A stretch of 64,000 bases of DNA. It comes from Phylloscopus collybita. Lineage: Eukaryota > Chordata > Aves > Passeriformes > Phylloscopidae. The stretch is from assembly GCA_027886175.1 (NCBI GenBank), contig JAJNNQ010000006.1, positions 3,844,001 through 3,908,000 of the forward strand, given 5' to 3'. The notes beneath the pieces were generated by a model. That model made no database searches. It was not told where the DNA came from and saw only the letters and a program-made list of their open reading frames with translations. The translations under genes and the position numbers were made by a program. This document shows, in pieces, positions 12,483 to 24,790 of the stretch (positions are counted from its first letter, which is position 1; every line of letters starts with the position of its first letter).

Positions 12483-13734
12483 ACACATTGAACATGATTT
12501 CCAAGAGCAGAATTCACTACTATTTTCAAATTCAGTTGTAGCCACAGGGTAGCCACCTGAACTTCAGGCTCAAATCAGGCACCAAAAGAACAATCAAAAG
12601 CTGCTTTTGAAAGGTTAATCTATAGCATCATATGGAGGTGAATGGATTGAGAAATGGAAGTTCCTTTCACGTGAGCTCCCCATGTTAACAGCAACAATAC
12701 AGCTGAAAATTTTTGTTGTGCTGTGTTTTGGCTCTGTGCAGCTGCGTGACCTTTTCCTTGGCCAGGCAGTCCTGCTGTTCAGTAACACGTGAAGCCCATT
12801 GCCTATCCCAGGCTGGCAACATTTAATGGATCGTATTAAGCTCTGATTTGTGTCTTAAAGCAATTACACAACTTTGGTTGGAAAATTTCCATTTCCATTT
12901 CCTTAAAAAAAAAATCAAGAAACTGGGAGCTGGAAGGAAATAAAAACATAAAAACATAAAGAGAATTTTGGACTCTGTTGACTTTGCAGCAAACATGAAG
13001 AAAGCCAAATTCTTCATCCAGCTCTAATAATGAGGCTTAGACTGGCTCCAATAGCAGCCTTTGTACCACCTATTGCAAAAGCTTCATTTATGTTCTATGT
13101 AAAAAGTCCAATGAAGCATAGAAAACATGTAATTTGTGTAGAGAATGAGAGTTATGCAATTTTTTCTGGCATAAACAATGCAATAACTGTTCAGAAATAG
13201 CCTTTTGCATTCATGAATGGGGTCCATTATCTGCTCTGTCTCTCTTTTTTGCTCATTCTGAGTTGGGGCGTAGTAATAAAATAAAGGCATCTTCTTTGCC
13301 TCAGAGCTCTGGTTTTCAAACAGCAAGTGGATAACAATATATGACAGCTCATTTTTGTCTTCTGATTAAGGAGCAGCCATGTTTTACAGACACTTACTGA
13401 GTTGCCAGCCAATTAAACATTTCAATTCATTTATATGTATTTAATTGAACTACCTTTGCAAATAGGGTTTTTCTGGAGTTATCAAGCAGCTTAGACACTG
13501 TAAGGCAGTAGATAAGAATTACTGAACTATTATTATTGTTATTATTATTACTCTCATCACTACTATTAGTGGGAGAAATCAGGGTAAATGCATAGTGGAG
13601 TATTTGCAAGGTACATTTCTGGCAGAGTGTCTGTCCTATTTAATCACTTGTCTGTAAATAAAGAGCTATTAATTATGTCCTTAAAAATTTTCTCAGTTTT
13701 TTTGCTGGTCACATTTTTGGGAAGAAGAATTTAC
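12483..13734. other. Unique AT-rich DNA with an ATT microsatellite
   Basis: A short (ATT)n-like run lies at about 13528-13555. It yields a run of asparagines in one minus-strand frame at 13427-13609, so that frame is an artefact. No gene or transposon is seen. Confidence 0.65.
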
Positions 13735-13990
13735 ACAAAGGGTACTGACAGGGCTGGTAAGGGCCCAGCAGATGACATAATATATTTTCAGAATCTAGAT
13801 TTTTAGAAAGCCTTTTGTAAAGTTCCGCATGACGTTCCTGCTTAAGCTCCAGGATGATGCAAGGATTCAGGGCAGGACATGGGCAGGGATACAGAACAGG
13901 TTGAAAAATAGCGAAGCAGTGACTATAGATAGTTCCTGTGAAAGAAGTTATGGCAAACCAGAGAAAGTGTTTTTTCAGCTTCGCAGGGGC
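13735..13990 (+). mobile_element. Old LINE reverse-transcriptase fragment, CR1-like
   Basis: Bases 13741-13841 translate, across a stop, to text of the form DRAGKGPADDIIY then LDF-KAF-KVPHD. This is the LDFxKAFDxVxHxxL signature around the catalytic block A aspartate of CR1/L2/L3-type reverse transcriptases. Related-looking text follows until about 13990. Stops interrupt the frame and the catalytic aspartate position reads differently, so it is non-functional. It is more diverged than the neighbouring CR1 at 14.56-16.47 kb and may belong to another LINE clade. Borders are approximate. Confidence 0.6.
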
Positions 13991-14559
13991 TAGTACTGCA
14001 TGTTATATGCTTTAATTTAGAAAGACGATCTACAAACACAAAGAACAACTGCAGAAAAGTTGCAATTCTTTTTAGGACAAAAAAATTGAAGATGATGAAT
14101 GAAGGCCATACGGCTAAACTTAAAAGGAGGTTAGATTTGATTTATAAATAAATTGTCACAGAGGGAATTAAATGTAATATTGACAACTAAAAAGTAATAA
14201 AACGTTGGTGCTGCAAACCCCACTGAATTCTAATGTCAAACTAATGAGATTAAACTCAAAGGAAATTTGAAAAAAGGAAACCAAACCAACCAAACAAGCA
14301 AAAATCCCACCCCCCCCCCTTTTCAGGATAAACAGGAATATTTCATGTTACCATTTCTAAGAGCATATATATAGTCTTTTTCTTGCAGTAATAACAATAC
14401 TAATACTTGGCACATCTAAGTGGATTTCCTTGAGTAGACTAACTGCACAGTTTGACAGATAATGGTCATTACAGGAATTCAGTCAGCAAGGTATGCAGTG
14501 ATAGCAGCAGCAACCATGGCAAGCTCTGTAGCAAAACGCCTGAAGGAGATAAGGAGGGG
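13991..14559. other. Unique DNA with a small A/C and poly-C run
   Basis: An A/C-rich stretch at about 14279-14321 ends in ten C residues. Bases 14030-14200 could be a decayed continuation of the preceding LINE fragment, but the resemblance is weak. No gene is seen. Confidence 0.5.
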
Positions 14560-14577
14560 GCACTAGAGTCAGGGAAC

Positions 14578-14617
14578 CCCCAAAAAGAGCAGAGAGACCC
14601 CAAAAAGAGCAGAGAGA
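14578..14617. repeat. Perfect 20-bp tandem duplication
   Basis: The unit CCCCAAAAAGAGCAGAGAGA occurs at 14578-14597 and again, unchanged, at 14598-14617. It sits at or near the left end of the large CR1 copy. The lack of divergence between units suggests recent slippage. Confidence 0.95.
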
Positions 14618-14783
14618 CCTGACAGAACCTGGCAGGTCTCAAGAGCAATCAGAGGCAAACAGGATGTGCAGAAGAACACTTTATGCAGCAGTTTGTGTAG
14701 GAGAGCACAGCCACCCCTCCAGGCAACAAAGGTTTCCACACAGTCAAAAGCCACTGCTAGAAGGAGCATTGTGACACAAAATA

Positions 14784-16333
14784 TGGATGGAGTATTCTAC
14801 AAGCATCTGCCTGATATTTCACAATCACTAGCCTTTGTTCTTGTGGAAGACTTGACAGATGTCTGCTGGAAACTCAATACAGCAGAGAAGAGGCGGTGTA
14901 GGAGGTCCCTTCAGAGTGTGGAAGAGAATTCCTTGACACAGCTGGTAAGTGAGCCTACCAAGGGTGCTGCTGTTTACAAACAGAGAAGGGCCGCTGGTGG
15001 GAGATACGGTGATCAGAGGCCATCGTGGGCACAGTGACTTTAAAACGATTGGTGTAGTAAGAAAGTGGATCAACAAAATCTCTAGCTTGGACTTCTGGAG
15101 GGTGGATTTTGACCCGTTCATTCTCCAGGACATTGATGCAGAGATTCCCTTGGGAAAGAGTGCTTAATAATGAAGGGGTCAAGGAATGAAACATTCTTAA
15201 CATACATTAAGAATGAAATTTTTAAGCCAAAATAGCAGGCCATCCCTGTGTGCCAAAAGGCAAGCTAGCAGGGAAGAAGAGGAGCTTTTGCTTGAATTCA
15301 GGGAAAAAAGAGGGAGTTTATGACCTTTGTAAGAAGAGGCAGGCAATTCAGGAAGGATACAACTGAATGTCATTCAGTTAAGAAAAAAAATTAGAAAGCT
15401 GAAAGCTCAGATAGAACTCATCCTAGCTGTGAAAGATGTTAAAAAGTGCTTTTATAAGGACATTAACAACTAAAGGAGGTCCAAGGAAATTCTCCATCCT
15501 TTTTTTGGATGTGGGGAAGGGGGGAACATTGTCACTAAGGATGAGGAAATGACTGAGGTACCTAATACCTTCTTTTCCTCAGTCTTTAACAGAAAGACAA
15601 GATAACTTCAGGGCAACCAGTCCTGTGAGCTGGTAGAGAGAGATGGGCAGCAGAATAGCCTTCTGCAATCCAAGAGGAAGTAGTTAGTGATCTGCTCTGT
15701 AATTACACACAAAAGGCTATGGGGCCTGGATAGGATTCATCCTAGAGTACTAAAGGACATAATAAAAGAGCTTTCCAAGCCACTCCACCATTTATCATCA
15801 GTCCTGGTTATCTGGTAAAGTCCCAGATAACTGCAGGTTGGGCCAGTGTGACACCCATCTAGCAGAAGGGTCAGAAGGAGGATCTGGGGAACTACAGGCC
15901 TGCCAGCCTGACCTTGTTGTTGGGGAAGCTTATGGAACAGATTACCTTGAGTGCACGCATCACATAGAGGACAACCAGGGAATCAGGTCCAGCCAGCATG
16001 GGTTTAGGAAAGGCAAGTCCTGCTTGACCATCTAATCTCTTTTTATGACCAAGTGACCTGCCTAGTAGACGGGGGAAGGCTGTGTGGATGTAGCCTACCT
16101 GGACTTCAGTAAAGTACTCTCTCCCAAAACATTCTCCTGAAGATGCTGGCAACCTAGGACTTGGACAGGCAAACTCTTCTCCGTGTTAAGAACTGGCTGA
16201 TGGCTATGCCCAGAGAATGGCAGTGAATGGTGCTGCATCCAGCTGATAGCTGGTCACTAGTGGAGTTCCCCAGGGCTCCGAGCTGGGCCCAGTCCTGTTT
16301 AACATTTTTATTGAAGACCAGGATGAGGGAGTT
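14784..16333 (+). pseudogene. Broken CR1 ORF2 remnant (endonuclease end, linker, partial reverse transcriptase)
   Basis: In intact CR1, ORF2 encodes an apurinic-type endonuclease followed by a reverse transcriptase that together insert new copies. Here only the endonuclease C-terminal end, the linker and reverse-transcriptase blocks up to GVPQGS/LGPVLFN can be followed, and only by switching frames. The block A region reads YLDFSKVLSP and then shifts frame. The segment with the catalytic Asp-Asp pair is deleted. The longest single frame through it is 123 codons (14666-15037). It cannot make a working enzyme. Confidence 0.85.
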
Positions 16334-16469
16334 GATGGAGTCACCATCCCTGGGAGCATTCAAAAATTGGCTGGCACTTAGTGCTGTGGTTGACGTGGTG
16401 GTGTTTGGTCAAAAGTTGGACTTGTTGATTTCTGAGGTCTTTTCCAAACTTATTGATTCTCTGATTCAT

Positions 16470-18849
16470 ACTTCAAAAGGTCACCTTTTCCTTGAAATAA
16501 AGAAGTAAGGAAATGTTATGGGGCGCAACATTTTCAGTGGAGGTCATTATTTTGGGATCCCATGGATAAATTTGTATCACCTTTTTAACTGTTTCTCCTT
16601 TCTCTTTTTCTATTTCACAATCATATTTGATGTGAACACCAGCTCTTCACTGATCACTGACAGAGTCAATAGTGAACAGTTTCACTGTGCTCTTTCTTTA
16701 TTCTCTTCTTCATTAAACAATCTATTCTTTAATTTAAAGGGGAAAAACCCGAGCAAATTATGAGAGCAATTTTCTACAGAAGACCTTTCTGTTGATAATG
16801 CTGTGTGACATTAAATAATTCCTCATGACATCACATGACACAAATTTGCTCCCTTGTAAACAAGAAGACTTTCAGATTTATATTTCAAATAAATGACATT
16901 GACAGGGGGGACAGGAAGTATTTGCAATGTCTAATATTAAGCCTCTCAATTCAGTTTCTAAGTTTTTATTTAGTCAATAGAGAGATGCAGACTCTTCTTA
17001 TGTTGTGTGAATAGCACTGTGAAACAATTTGCATTCTTGATTTAGGGATCTATGATAGATGTTTCAGGTTTAACTCTGTAAATGCACAGCAGAAATTTCA
17101 GTATTTTTATATGATTAGTCTTTTCTACAGGATTTCTAGTAATCACCAAGTACTGCAGTATTCCTGGGGGTTCAGCAACAAAAGTCACAAGCCTATTCTC
17201 AATACTCTTTGTATAAATTCTGAGCTTTTAATATTTATGGGTTTTGTTTGTTTGTTTGTTTGTTTTTTCTTTTACTTCCTGAAGGGAAGAGCTTTGCTTT
17301 CTTAGGAAGCTTAACAGCAAAGTATGTCAGAAACAGGAATATACTGTCCTAATCTGGATTGGAGTCACATACTTTCAGATTCTGCTAGATGACTCTGTTA
17401 GATGGATATTAAGTAGTAGTATAAGAGTTTATGCTGTTTAATTTTTAAAAAAATGCTGCCTTCTGTCACACTTAAGTTTTAAATAAAGGCATTTGTGCTT
17501 TGCGATGGTTGACACCTCCCTGAAAAACTGTTGTCTGCAGATCCACAGAGACCAGTCTAAACTCAGGAATGCACAGGAGATTACAGTAAACCTAGGAACT
17601 ATAGGCTTCAAAGGACTACTGACTAAACATTACTTTTCAACAAAAGTGATGCTATGACCTGGACCCTCCCAAAAGAAAATATAAGGAGGTGTGGAACCCA
17701 AATGGGATGGTGCTGAGGAATTCAAGAAAGTGTCAGCATATTATTAGCTTGTGATCTGTGACAATGTAATTGTCATTTAAGACTCGTTCCAAAGGGAGAG
17801 AAGTGGTCCTAAGGCAGAGTGATAATGGCAAACTTGGCCCTAGGTCTTTTAACTTCTAAACTAGCTCTCCTATCTAACATAAAGTCAATCAAAAACATCA
17901 ACAACTCAGGAAATGAAAAATTTGAAGGATTTTATTAATTAAAATTTAAATTTTTTAAGTGAAAGCATACACACAGACAGATACACACACTCCTTCATGA
18001 AAATTTAGGGAATAGACCAGCAGAAACCTCTGATATTTGAGTCTGCATCTTCATAACTCTTTTGGTATTTTGCTTTTCATTCAAACCAGAGAGGAATGCA
18101 CCTAACTGAAAAGGACACAGGGAGAAACAGAAGAAATAGAGTTTACATTTCCTCTGGTTATATAGACAATTATTTTGTCTCAGTTGAAACTTTCTGTACA
18201 GTGAAAGCATCAGCATCCATATTGTGTTAGTTTCAGAAGGTTTTCTTCAGAGTGGCCCTAGTTTTTTCCCATGAACTGAAGAGTATGATAAGTGGATATA
18301 TCTCCCAGTTTAATTTTATCATTCATGTTCTAAAAGATTGCTCAAGTATGGGATCCAAGCTTCATTCTGAAGACAACATCAGTGTTCCACTTCAGCAATT
18401 TGTAACTCAAATACGAATGTCAATGGTTATCTATAATTCTTAAAGGATATCCCTCTCTACAAGCCTTAGGAGGAGTGAAAAATATGTCTCTTCAGGTTCG
18501 AAGTTTTCCCATTTCATTTTGACCTTCAAAATTATAATTGTTTCTGTGGCTTTTTTTTGTCTTTCTCATAGGAGATGTAAAAGAGAAAAAACCCTTGAAA
18601 CCAGAATGTTTCAAGATTCAGACACAAGCTTTTATTTGTACTTTCAGGGGATTTTCCTTAATGTTTTTTCTTTTATTTTTCATCTCAGAGCAAATATTAT
18701 TTCTTGTTTTCACAAGCAATTGTTTCTCCTTGCAGTACCTCTCAGTGTGAGAAAACTATTTCCTATGCAGCTGTGACTAGGAGTTTGCTTGTCATTATAT
18801 TGTGGCACATTGGTATTACAACACTGTGCTGGTTAAGTTTCTCTCCCCA
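16470..18849. other. Unique AT-rich DNA, no gene seen
   Basis: A GTTT microsatellite lies at about 17239-17263. Frames of 60-93 codons occur on both strands but none shows a domain, a plausible splice context or a neighbouring exon. No further transposon is seen. Confidence 0.6.
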
Positions 18850-19040
18850 GGCTAGTATGTAATTTACATTCAGAGGAGACAGCAGCCTAAGATTCAGTTG
18901 CCTGAGCACAGGTCACTCTTTTAGATACCTGGGTGCCAGCTGCTGCCTCTGAATGATGTTGGCCTCCCTCGTGTAGGAGGTGCCGTATCATCTTCAGCCG
19001 CGTAATGTGTTGAACACCCTACGACACCTATACTGGTGTT
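18850..19040 (-). repeat. Unclassified old interspersed repeat, inverted copy B
   Basis: Bases 18889-18912 are the reverse complement of 3327-3350 with one mismatch in 24. The surrounding 150-200 bp are GC-richer than the flanks and contain several CpGs (18982-19023), unlike the neighbouring DNA. The family cannot be named from sequence alone; an old LTR is possible. Confidence 0.5.
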
Positions 19041-19361
19041 AGATCACAAATAATGATGCCCATACAGGCAGCTAAAAGCTGTCTTAGCACTAAAGAGAAG
19101 TGGTGTGTAAATCAAAAACTCCTTAAAACGTTTCCACAGATTTTCAGGTCCTGCTCAAGCTTCTTGGCATGTTATTGGCTGACATTTGGCCAATAGATCT
19201 CTTGACGTAATGATCTGGTGGGAGTGGTGGGCGTTATGATGGAATCTGAGGAGATGCAATTGATGTTTGTCCTGCACTGATTGCTGAGATACACATTATT
19301 CCCTTCCTTTATGGAAATTAGCCAGAGAGATTTTGTTGTTGTCATTTATGAACAACCATTT
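19041..19361. other. Unique DNA, no gene seen
   Basis: Nothing recognisable. It contains an inverted pair GGCTGACATTTGGCC-like text near 19172-19190 that is too short to interpret. Confidence 0.55.
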
Positions 19362-19513
19362 GGAAAAAGAAAAAAAGAAAAAGAAAAAGAAAAAGAAAAA
19401 GAAAAAGAAAAAGAAAAAGAAAAAGAAAAAGAAAAAGAGAATAAGAGGAAAAGGAAAAGGAAAAATAAAAGAAAAAATGAAAAAAAAAAGAAAATGGAAA
19501 AAGGAAAAAGAAA
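19362..19513 (+). repeat. GAAAAA hexamer microsatellite (purine-only core)
   Basis: Bases 19362-19441 are 80 uninterrupted purines made mainly of (GAAAAA)n, followed by degenerate GGAAAA units with a few T interruptions. Lys/Glu-rich frames here (19281-19556 and 19333-19530) are translations of the repeat, not proteins. The same hexamer forms the much longer array at 53.6 kb. Confidence 0.95.
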
Positions 19514-19716
19514 TGGTTTTGTCTACATAAAAATGTTCCCTGTACCTACAGGATAAGTTACAGATTTCTCAACAGACATTCAAGAGACAGAAATTAAATT
19601 AAAATTGATTCCTTACATATCACTTTGACATACCTTCCATTTCCAAAAGTATTAGAGACTTGGATTAACACCTGAAATATTTAGAATATTTAGTAATTAA
19701 CTTAATGTCAGCTTCT

Positions 19717-19748
<32 letters not shown>

Positions 19749-20097
19749 GCAAGCTTTTAACTGTTACATTACTTTCTTTATTGAAAAAAAAAGGGAAAAA
19801 AATCATAAAGATAGAAAAAACAAAACATCAGTATAGGGTATGTCTATTAATATCACTAAAGTCTTTTTACACACTAACCCACTCAGGAAAATACTTACTC
19901 TGATATGGATGACAACACTGATAACACTAGCCACCATACTGGGATACAGCATTTGTTTTATCCATTTTCCTGACAATGCATTGGTGGGGGGAGGACGTGG
20001 GACTCTGTGTAGTTGGGGATAATTATTTTGGTTTGTGTAGGAAGACACACTGATCATGATTTGGATATGTTGCACATATAAGACTCAATTTGGAGGA
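19514..20097. other. Unique AT-rich DNA with a poly-T run
   Basis: A T run with one C interruption spans about 19716-19748. It could be the tail of a minus-strand retroposed sequence, but I recognise no body next to it. No gene is seen. Confidence 0.55.
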
Positions 20098-20745
20098 ATT
20101 ACATTTATTACCAAATTAATTTAAAAAAATTACAGAAAAAAACTCCTCCCTCTCATTGAGGAAAAATGGGTAAACAAAAATTTAGGCAAAGCACCTCTCT
20201 TTCCCCCTTCACAAGCTTAGTTTCAGTCCTGGCATTTTGCATCCCCCTTCCTGCTATCCACTCTCCTTGTTATCACACAGGCTGTTCTCAATCCCTTTGG
20301 AGGGGTGATGGGTGGTGCAGGATACAAGAGTTTCTATCTGCCATGCTTTGTTTTCATTCCTTTGTCTTCTGCTGCTCCTCTCTTCCTCCTGTGCATTAGT
20401 ATGAGTCCTCCACGGGCTGCAGTCCTTCTGGAGAAGTATCTGCTGAAGTGTGGGTTACCCATGGGTCACAGGCTCTTTCTGGGTCTTACCTGCGCTGTCA
20501 AGGAGCACCACACTCTGCTTTGGCTTTTTTGTTCCTTTTTTTATTCTCAAGATTTTACCCTTTTTTAACTTTCTGCTACCAGCTTTGCAGACAGGCTCAA
20601 CTATGGCCAGTGGTGGGTCTGTCGTGGAGTTGGAACCATCTGAAACTGGCATCTATCACAAGGCAGCTGTTGGCCTTGTTTCATAAAGGTTACCCCTGCA
20701 GTGCCCTTCACACTGCCTAAACCTTGCCATTTGTACCAAATACAG
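20098..20745 (+). mobile_element. Fragment of an avian endogenous-retrovirus LTR
   Basis: The text follows an LTR family common in songbirds. Landmarks in order are a T/A-rich TTTATTACCAAATTAATTT start, TGAGTCCTCCACGGGCTGCA (20401-20420), the GGCTCAACTATGGCCAGTGG block near 20598, and the terminal AAACCTTGCCATTTGTACCA near 20720. The 5' end carrying TTGACCCTGGCTG, seen in the copies at 49.0, 58.3 and 58.8 kb, is absent. No viral coding sequence adjoins it, so it is a truncated solo LTR. Frames of 77-91 codons inside are not genes. Borders are approximate. Confidence 0.75.
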
Positions 20746-22729
20746 ATATTTGTAGGATACTAGCTTACAGTTGCTTTTGAGACCAAGCATCCCACACCAA
20801 AATGGAAAATATTTCATTAAGAAACTGTTTGCTCTAAGATCTTAAATACCGATGAAACAAGCTAGCAAATTAGTATAAAATGAAAACAGCCTTAAAGGGA
20901 GGATGTATTAAATGGGGGCAAACATCAGTACAGGACTTACAAAGGTTAAAATTAATGTTTCCAGAGCCTTTGAAGAACAGCAATGCCTGCTGAATGTGCC
21001 ATCTGGAGTTCAGCCAATGTCAAATGTGTTCATTATAACAGCATGGTGGATCAAAGCACTGAGAGCTTACCCTCTCACAGTGAGCAAATCACAAGTGAAC
21101 AGGCTGTCATACAGGTACACTGACACTGGAGGGATGGAAACACTTAACCCTTCCAGTTACTGGGTCACGAACTACTCTTGCAAAGTTGCCAAGAAAGAAC
21201 ATTTTGGATCCATTCTTAAGACATAATTTTTTCTCCTGAAATCACAGTCTGGCTTGATGCTTCTCTGCAATTAAAAAGATTGTTTGTAGTCTTTCAATGT
21301 TTCACCTCTTTGCAAACCAGCCTCAGTCATTCTCAATGCAGTGGCTTGCTCTTATCAAAGTTAAATAAGAAATGCTTATGAATTTCCGTTGTATCAGAAA
21401 CATGCAATTTTCTTTCTGATAGCTAGAATCCATATTTCTGTCTTGAAATTTATTTGGATTTTTTTTTTCAGGCATGCTGCCCATTTCATATACATCTGTT
21501 GCAGTTTAAAAAATATTCTTTGGGGTATCTAAAAGATTTTTTCTTGCCTCTCCAAAAGAGAAGTGCAGAAATCCAGGCAGGCTACTTGGTTGGTTCAGTC
21601 TATCAATTCTGTGCTGAAATTTGGCCTATACCATATTATCCTCTGTGGTTCCCAGCTAGGTTTTTTAGGAGTTATGTACCCAAAAAGACAGAGCTTGTAC
21701 TGCTCAGATTTTTGGTTGTCTTTATATAAAATAATAGTCACTTAAGAAAACTCTGTCCTGCATTTGAACACTGAACCTTTTGTGAGGATCCTCCTTGACT
21801 CTTAGAACATGGTAGGCACAAGAAAGCATCAAAGACATTGCTTCTTCCTAGAAACAATCAAAAATTGCCAATCTAAGCAAGAAGAGCTCAGGGAGCTCTC
21901 AGGGCTAAATAAGAAATCCTACTGATGGGAAAAATATTATTTAAGCATTATCCTTCTCCAAGTTCCCTGAGAAAACATACACACATTTGAAAAGTGATGT
22001 AGAAGCTGAAACATTTCATTTGGGGCATAGAGAGCCATCTGTATTTCTTGACTCAGCTCCAAAAAATTAGCACCCTAATTTCATTCTTGGCTGAATGGGC
22101 AAGATTAACCCAGCTGAAAGTGGGACTGGATTACAACTTTTTAGCTCTCAAAGTTTATGTTGTAATTGTCTTAACACTAGTTACTTACAGTCAGTACATT
22201 TTTTAGCTAACAGAGGCACTTAATGGTAGTAGTCAAAATGACTTAACAGGCACTTTTAGGGTGAAATTAATTTCATCCTAAATTCTATGTCTCCAGATCA
22301 GTGAGATTATTCAGGGATTAAAAAAAACGGAGCCTATTTTTAATAAAAGGGGACTTCCAAGATATTTTCAGTTTAGTTTTCTATGTTTAGGTGGGATTAA
22401 TTGTACCTGATGTGCATCTGAAAAAATTAGAGGTTGATAGCTATTAACCTAAGGTTAATATTAGGCTGAAATGAACATCTTCAATCAGAAAAGGAAAATA
22501 AAATTCTTATAGGATCATGGGTTGTTTGACTGAACATAATAAGGAAACATTTTCCTTCTTTCCTTGTGTTTTATTTATATTATCCTTTTTTCTGTATCCT
22601 AAGGACCTGGTCTCTGAAAATCAGATAGTAATAACACACCAGATTTGATTTAGTCATTACTATAGTTGTCTCACTGGTCAGTCTTTGCCAAATTTGCAGT
22701 TTGTTTAAAAAGTACAACACCCACCCCGC

Positions 22730-22730
<1 letters not shown>
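20746..22730. other. Unique DNA, no gene seen
   Basis: A 104-codon plus-strand frame at 20912-21226 and a 91-codon frame at 21454-21729 have no domain or motif I recognise and no supporting context. No transposon signature is seen. Confidence 0.55.
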
Positions 22731-22765
<35 letters not shown>

Positions 22766-22791
22766 AAAAACACAAACCAAAAAAACCCCAA
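22731..22791 (+). repeat. Poly-A run passing into an A/C-only tract
   Basis: Thirty-two A residues (22732-22763) are followed by A/C-only text to 22791. The preceding CCACCCCGCGC is unusually C-rich. It is one of the family of A/C tracts in the window. Confidence 0.95.
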
Positions 22792-24757
22792 GCCCTCACC
22801 ACTTCAGAGATGTGCCCAGTTGTTACTATTTCCCAAAATCAAGAGAGCAGAGCTTCCCCATAATGTTTTTCCTGTAAGGAAATCCCACTGGGGAAGGCCC
22901 ATGGGAATCCACTTCCCATAATTACCTGTAAGGTGCTTCCCTTTCTCTGTCATACACTTGGAGTGGAAACCCTGCTGCTCTCTTTTGCAGTCCCTGAGGT
23001 CTTTCTTTTCCATATCACTCTGCACCCTATATATGCTTTTTATTCCTCCCTGCACCTTTGTATCTGTTTGTTACTGAAAATAAAACATTTTGTATAGAAA
23101 GAAGTCAGCAAACAACATGTATATAATTTTATACTTTGTCACTTTTCAGTAAAAGAAAAAAAAATTGTAACTTAAATGTCTGTATGAAGTCAGTTCATGA
23201 ATTAAAAAAAAAAAAAAAAAAAAGTCAATATTCTGTGAAAAGATCATGGGAAAGGACAGCAAGATCTGGAAAAGCCAATGAGTGTAGAAAAATTTATAAT
23301 ATATGGTAATTTTTTTCTTCCCTTAGAAAAAAAAATCTAACTCCAGATTAGAATTTGATTCTACTGATTTTAATTGACCTGATACAGAAGCATGTAAACC
23401 TCAGTAGCAATGGAAGTAGTGAGTTAGAGTTAACTCATAAAATAAAAATTAGTATTATCTTACACATAAAACTAATAACAAATAAATTTGAGCTTAGAAT
23501 TCATATATAGCTAAAAATACAATTTTATTTTACCATCAGGTTTTATTACAGGGTTTTTAATGATTATTTGTTGTAATGTATCATATAAATATTTAACCAG
23601 AAAGAACTATGCAAGTGTTTCAGACATTTTTCTGAAACCATATCATGAAACTGGACTTCCATGACATAGACTAGACTATTGCAAAACTATAAAACTAGCA
23701 AATGGACACATGTATTATGTCTTGATAATAACTCATCAATGCTTGTAAGACATCCAGGGAATTATGGAAATATCCACAACTGGCAATAAAAAGTGATGGC
23801 AGAATAAAACTGATGATAAGGTGAACATAATATCTAGAAAAATCACTAAAAATATGCATTTGAAAAGGACTTTTTTTTTGCTTTAGTTAATATGTCTAAT
23901 GCCCAATCCTATTTATACTGATTGGAGAAAGGTAACAGTGTCAAAACATAAACTATATGTGCTATGAGCAGATATGTATATTTTTATGCTTTTTATGTGA
24001 TTTGTTTACTGTCTTATATGGGATGGGCTGTATTGCAATAAATTTAAGCCATTATTCAGTGAGTTCCAGTTATGCTATTGGGGGTAATTCTTCTCAGATT
24101 ATGCAGTTTTATCACTTATTGTGCCTACTAAGTCAATTCCGGCAATATATTGCTAATGCATTACAGTTAATCAACTAGCCAATGTTGCTTAAATGAGACT
24201 CATCCCATTAATTTCAAGATTATTATAGTGGTTTATGTTGGCCATAGACATCAAGCCTTATATGAGCAACGCCCAAATCACTAGTCTTTTTGTGTATTTT
24301 CCCTAGGCAGACCTACTATCATTAAAGGTGTTTGGGACTATGATGCTTGCCTATAAATTATAATTCTTTATAGAACTGTCTGTACTTTCCTTTAAAACTA
24401 TCATGCAGCACATGAATATATTTAATGATTGACTGCACAAAGAGTAAGAACCTGTCATTAACATATTTGTAAGAAATATAATTATGAAAATATTCAAGGA
24501 ATATGATTTAAAAGACAATTTACATTTGCAAGAGCTTGCATTTAAAAAAAATCAAACTATATTAGAAATTAGGAAGAAAAAATCCCAATAAACTTGAAAA
24601 ATGGGAGTGAAGACATGTGACTGACACGTGCAAAAATGGGCTTTGTTATAGTATGGAAAGAAAGATCCATTCTTTTGGTCTCACCTCAAGGTGTTTCTTA
24701 TTTTTCATACAAATGAAAGGCAGGCTTTTAGACTTGGAAACTTGCCATTTCATATAT

Positions 24758-24790
<33 letters not shown>

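Larger units (their letters stand above)
14560..16469 (+). mobile_element. CR1 LINE copy with two internal deletions
   Basis: This is the longest CR1 copy here, at about 1.9 kb. Reading downstream, the DVCWKLNTA and LTQLVSEPT blocks follow the end of the endonuclease domain. They are followed by the TNREG, GHSDF and FLR-rich linker, the QGIRSSQHGFRKGKSCL reverse-transcriptase block, the YLDFSK block and [17 protein letters not shown] (16262-16312). From there the text jumps directly to the CR1 3' UTR (GATGGAGTCACCATCCCTGG from 16334), ending at ATTGATTCTCTGATTCAT. The ADD catalytic box and everything to the ORF2 C terminus are missing. Near 14784 the text goes from pre-endonuclease sequence directly to MDGVFYKHL, so most of the endonuclease is missing too. 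Frameshifts and stops are frequent. The left border is approximate. The copy is inactive. Confidence 0.9.

Noticed and set aside
19281..19556. Lys/Glu repeat protein
   Set aside because: Translation of the GAAAAA hexamer array.
24762..24788. Poly-A run as the tail of a processed pseudogene
   Set aside because: No gene-like sequence precedes it on the plus strand and no target duplication is visible.
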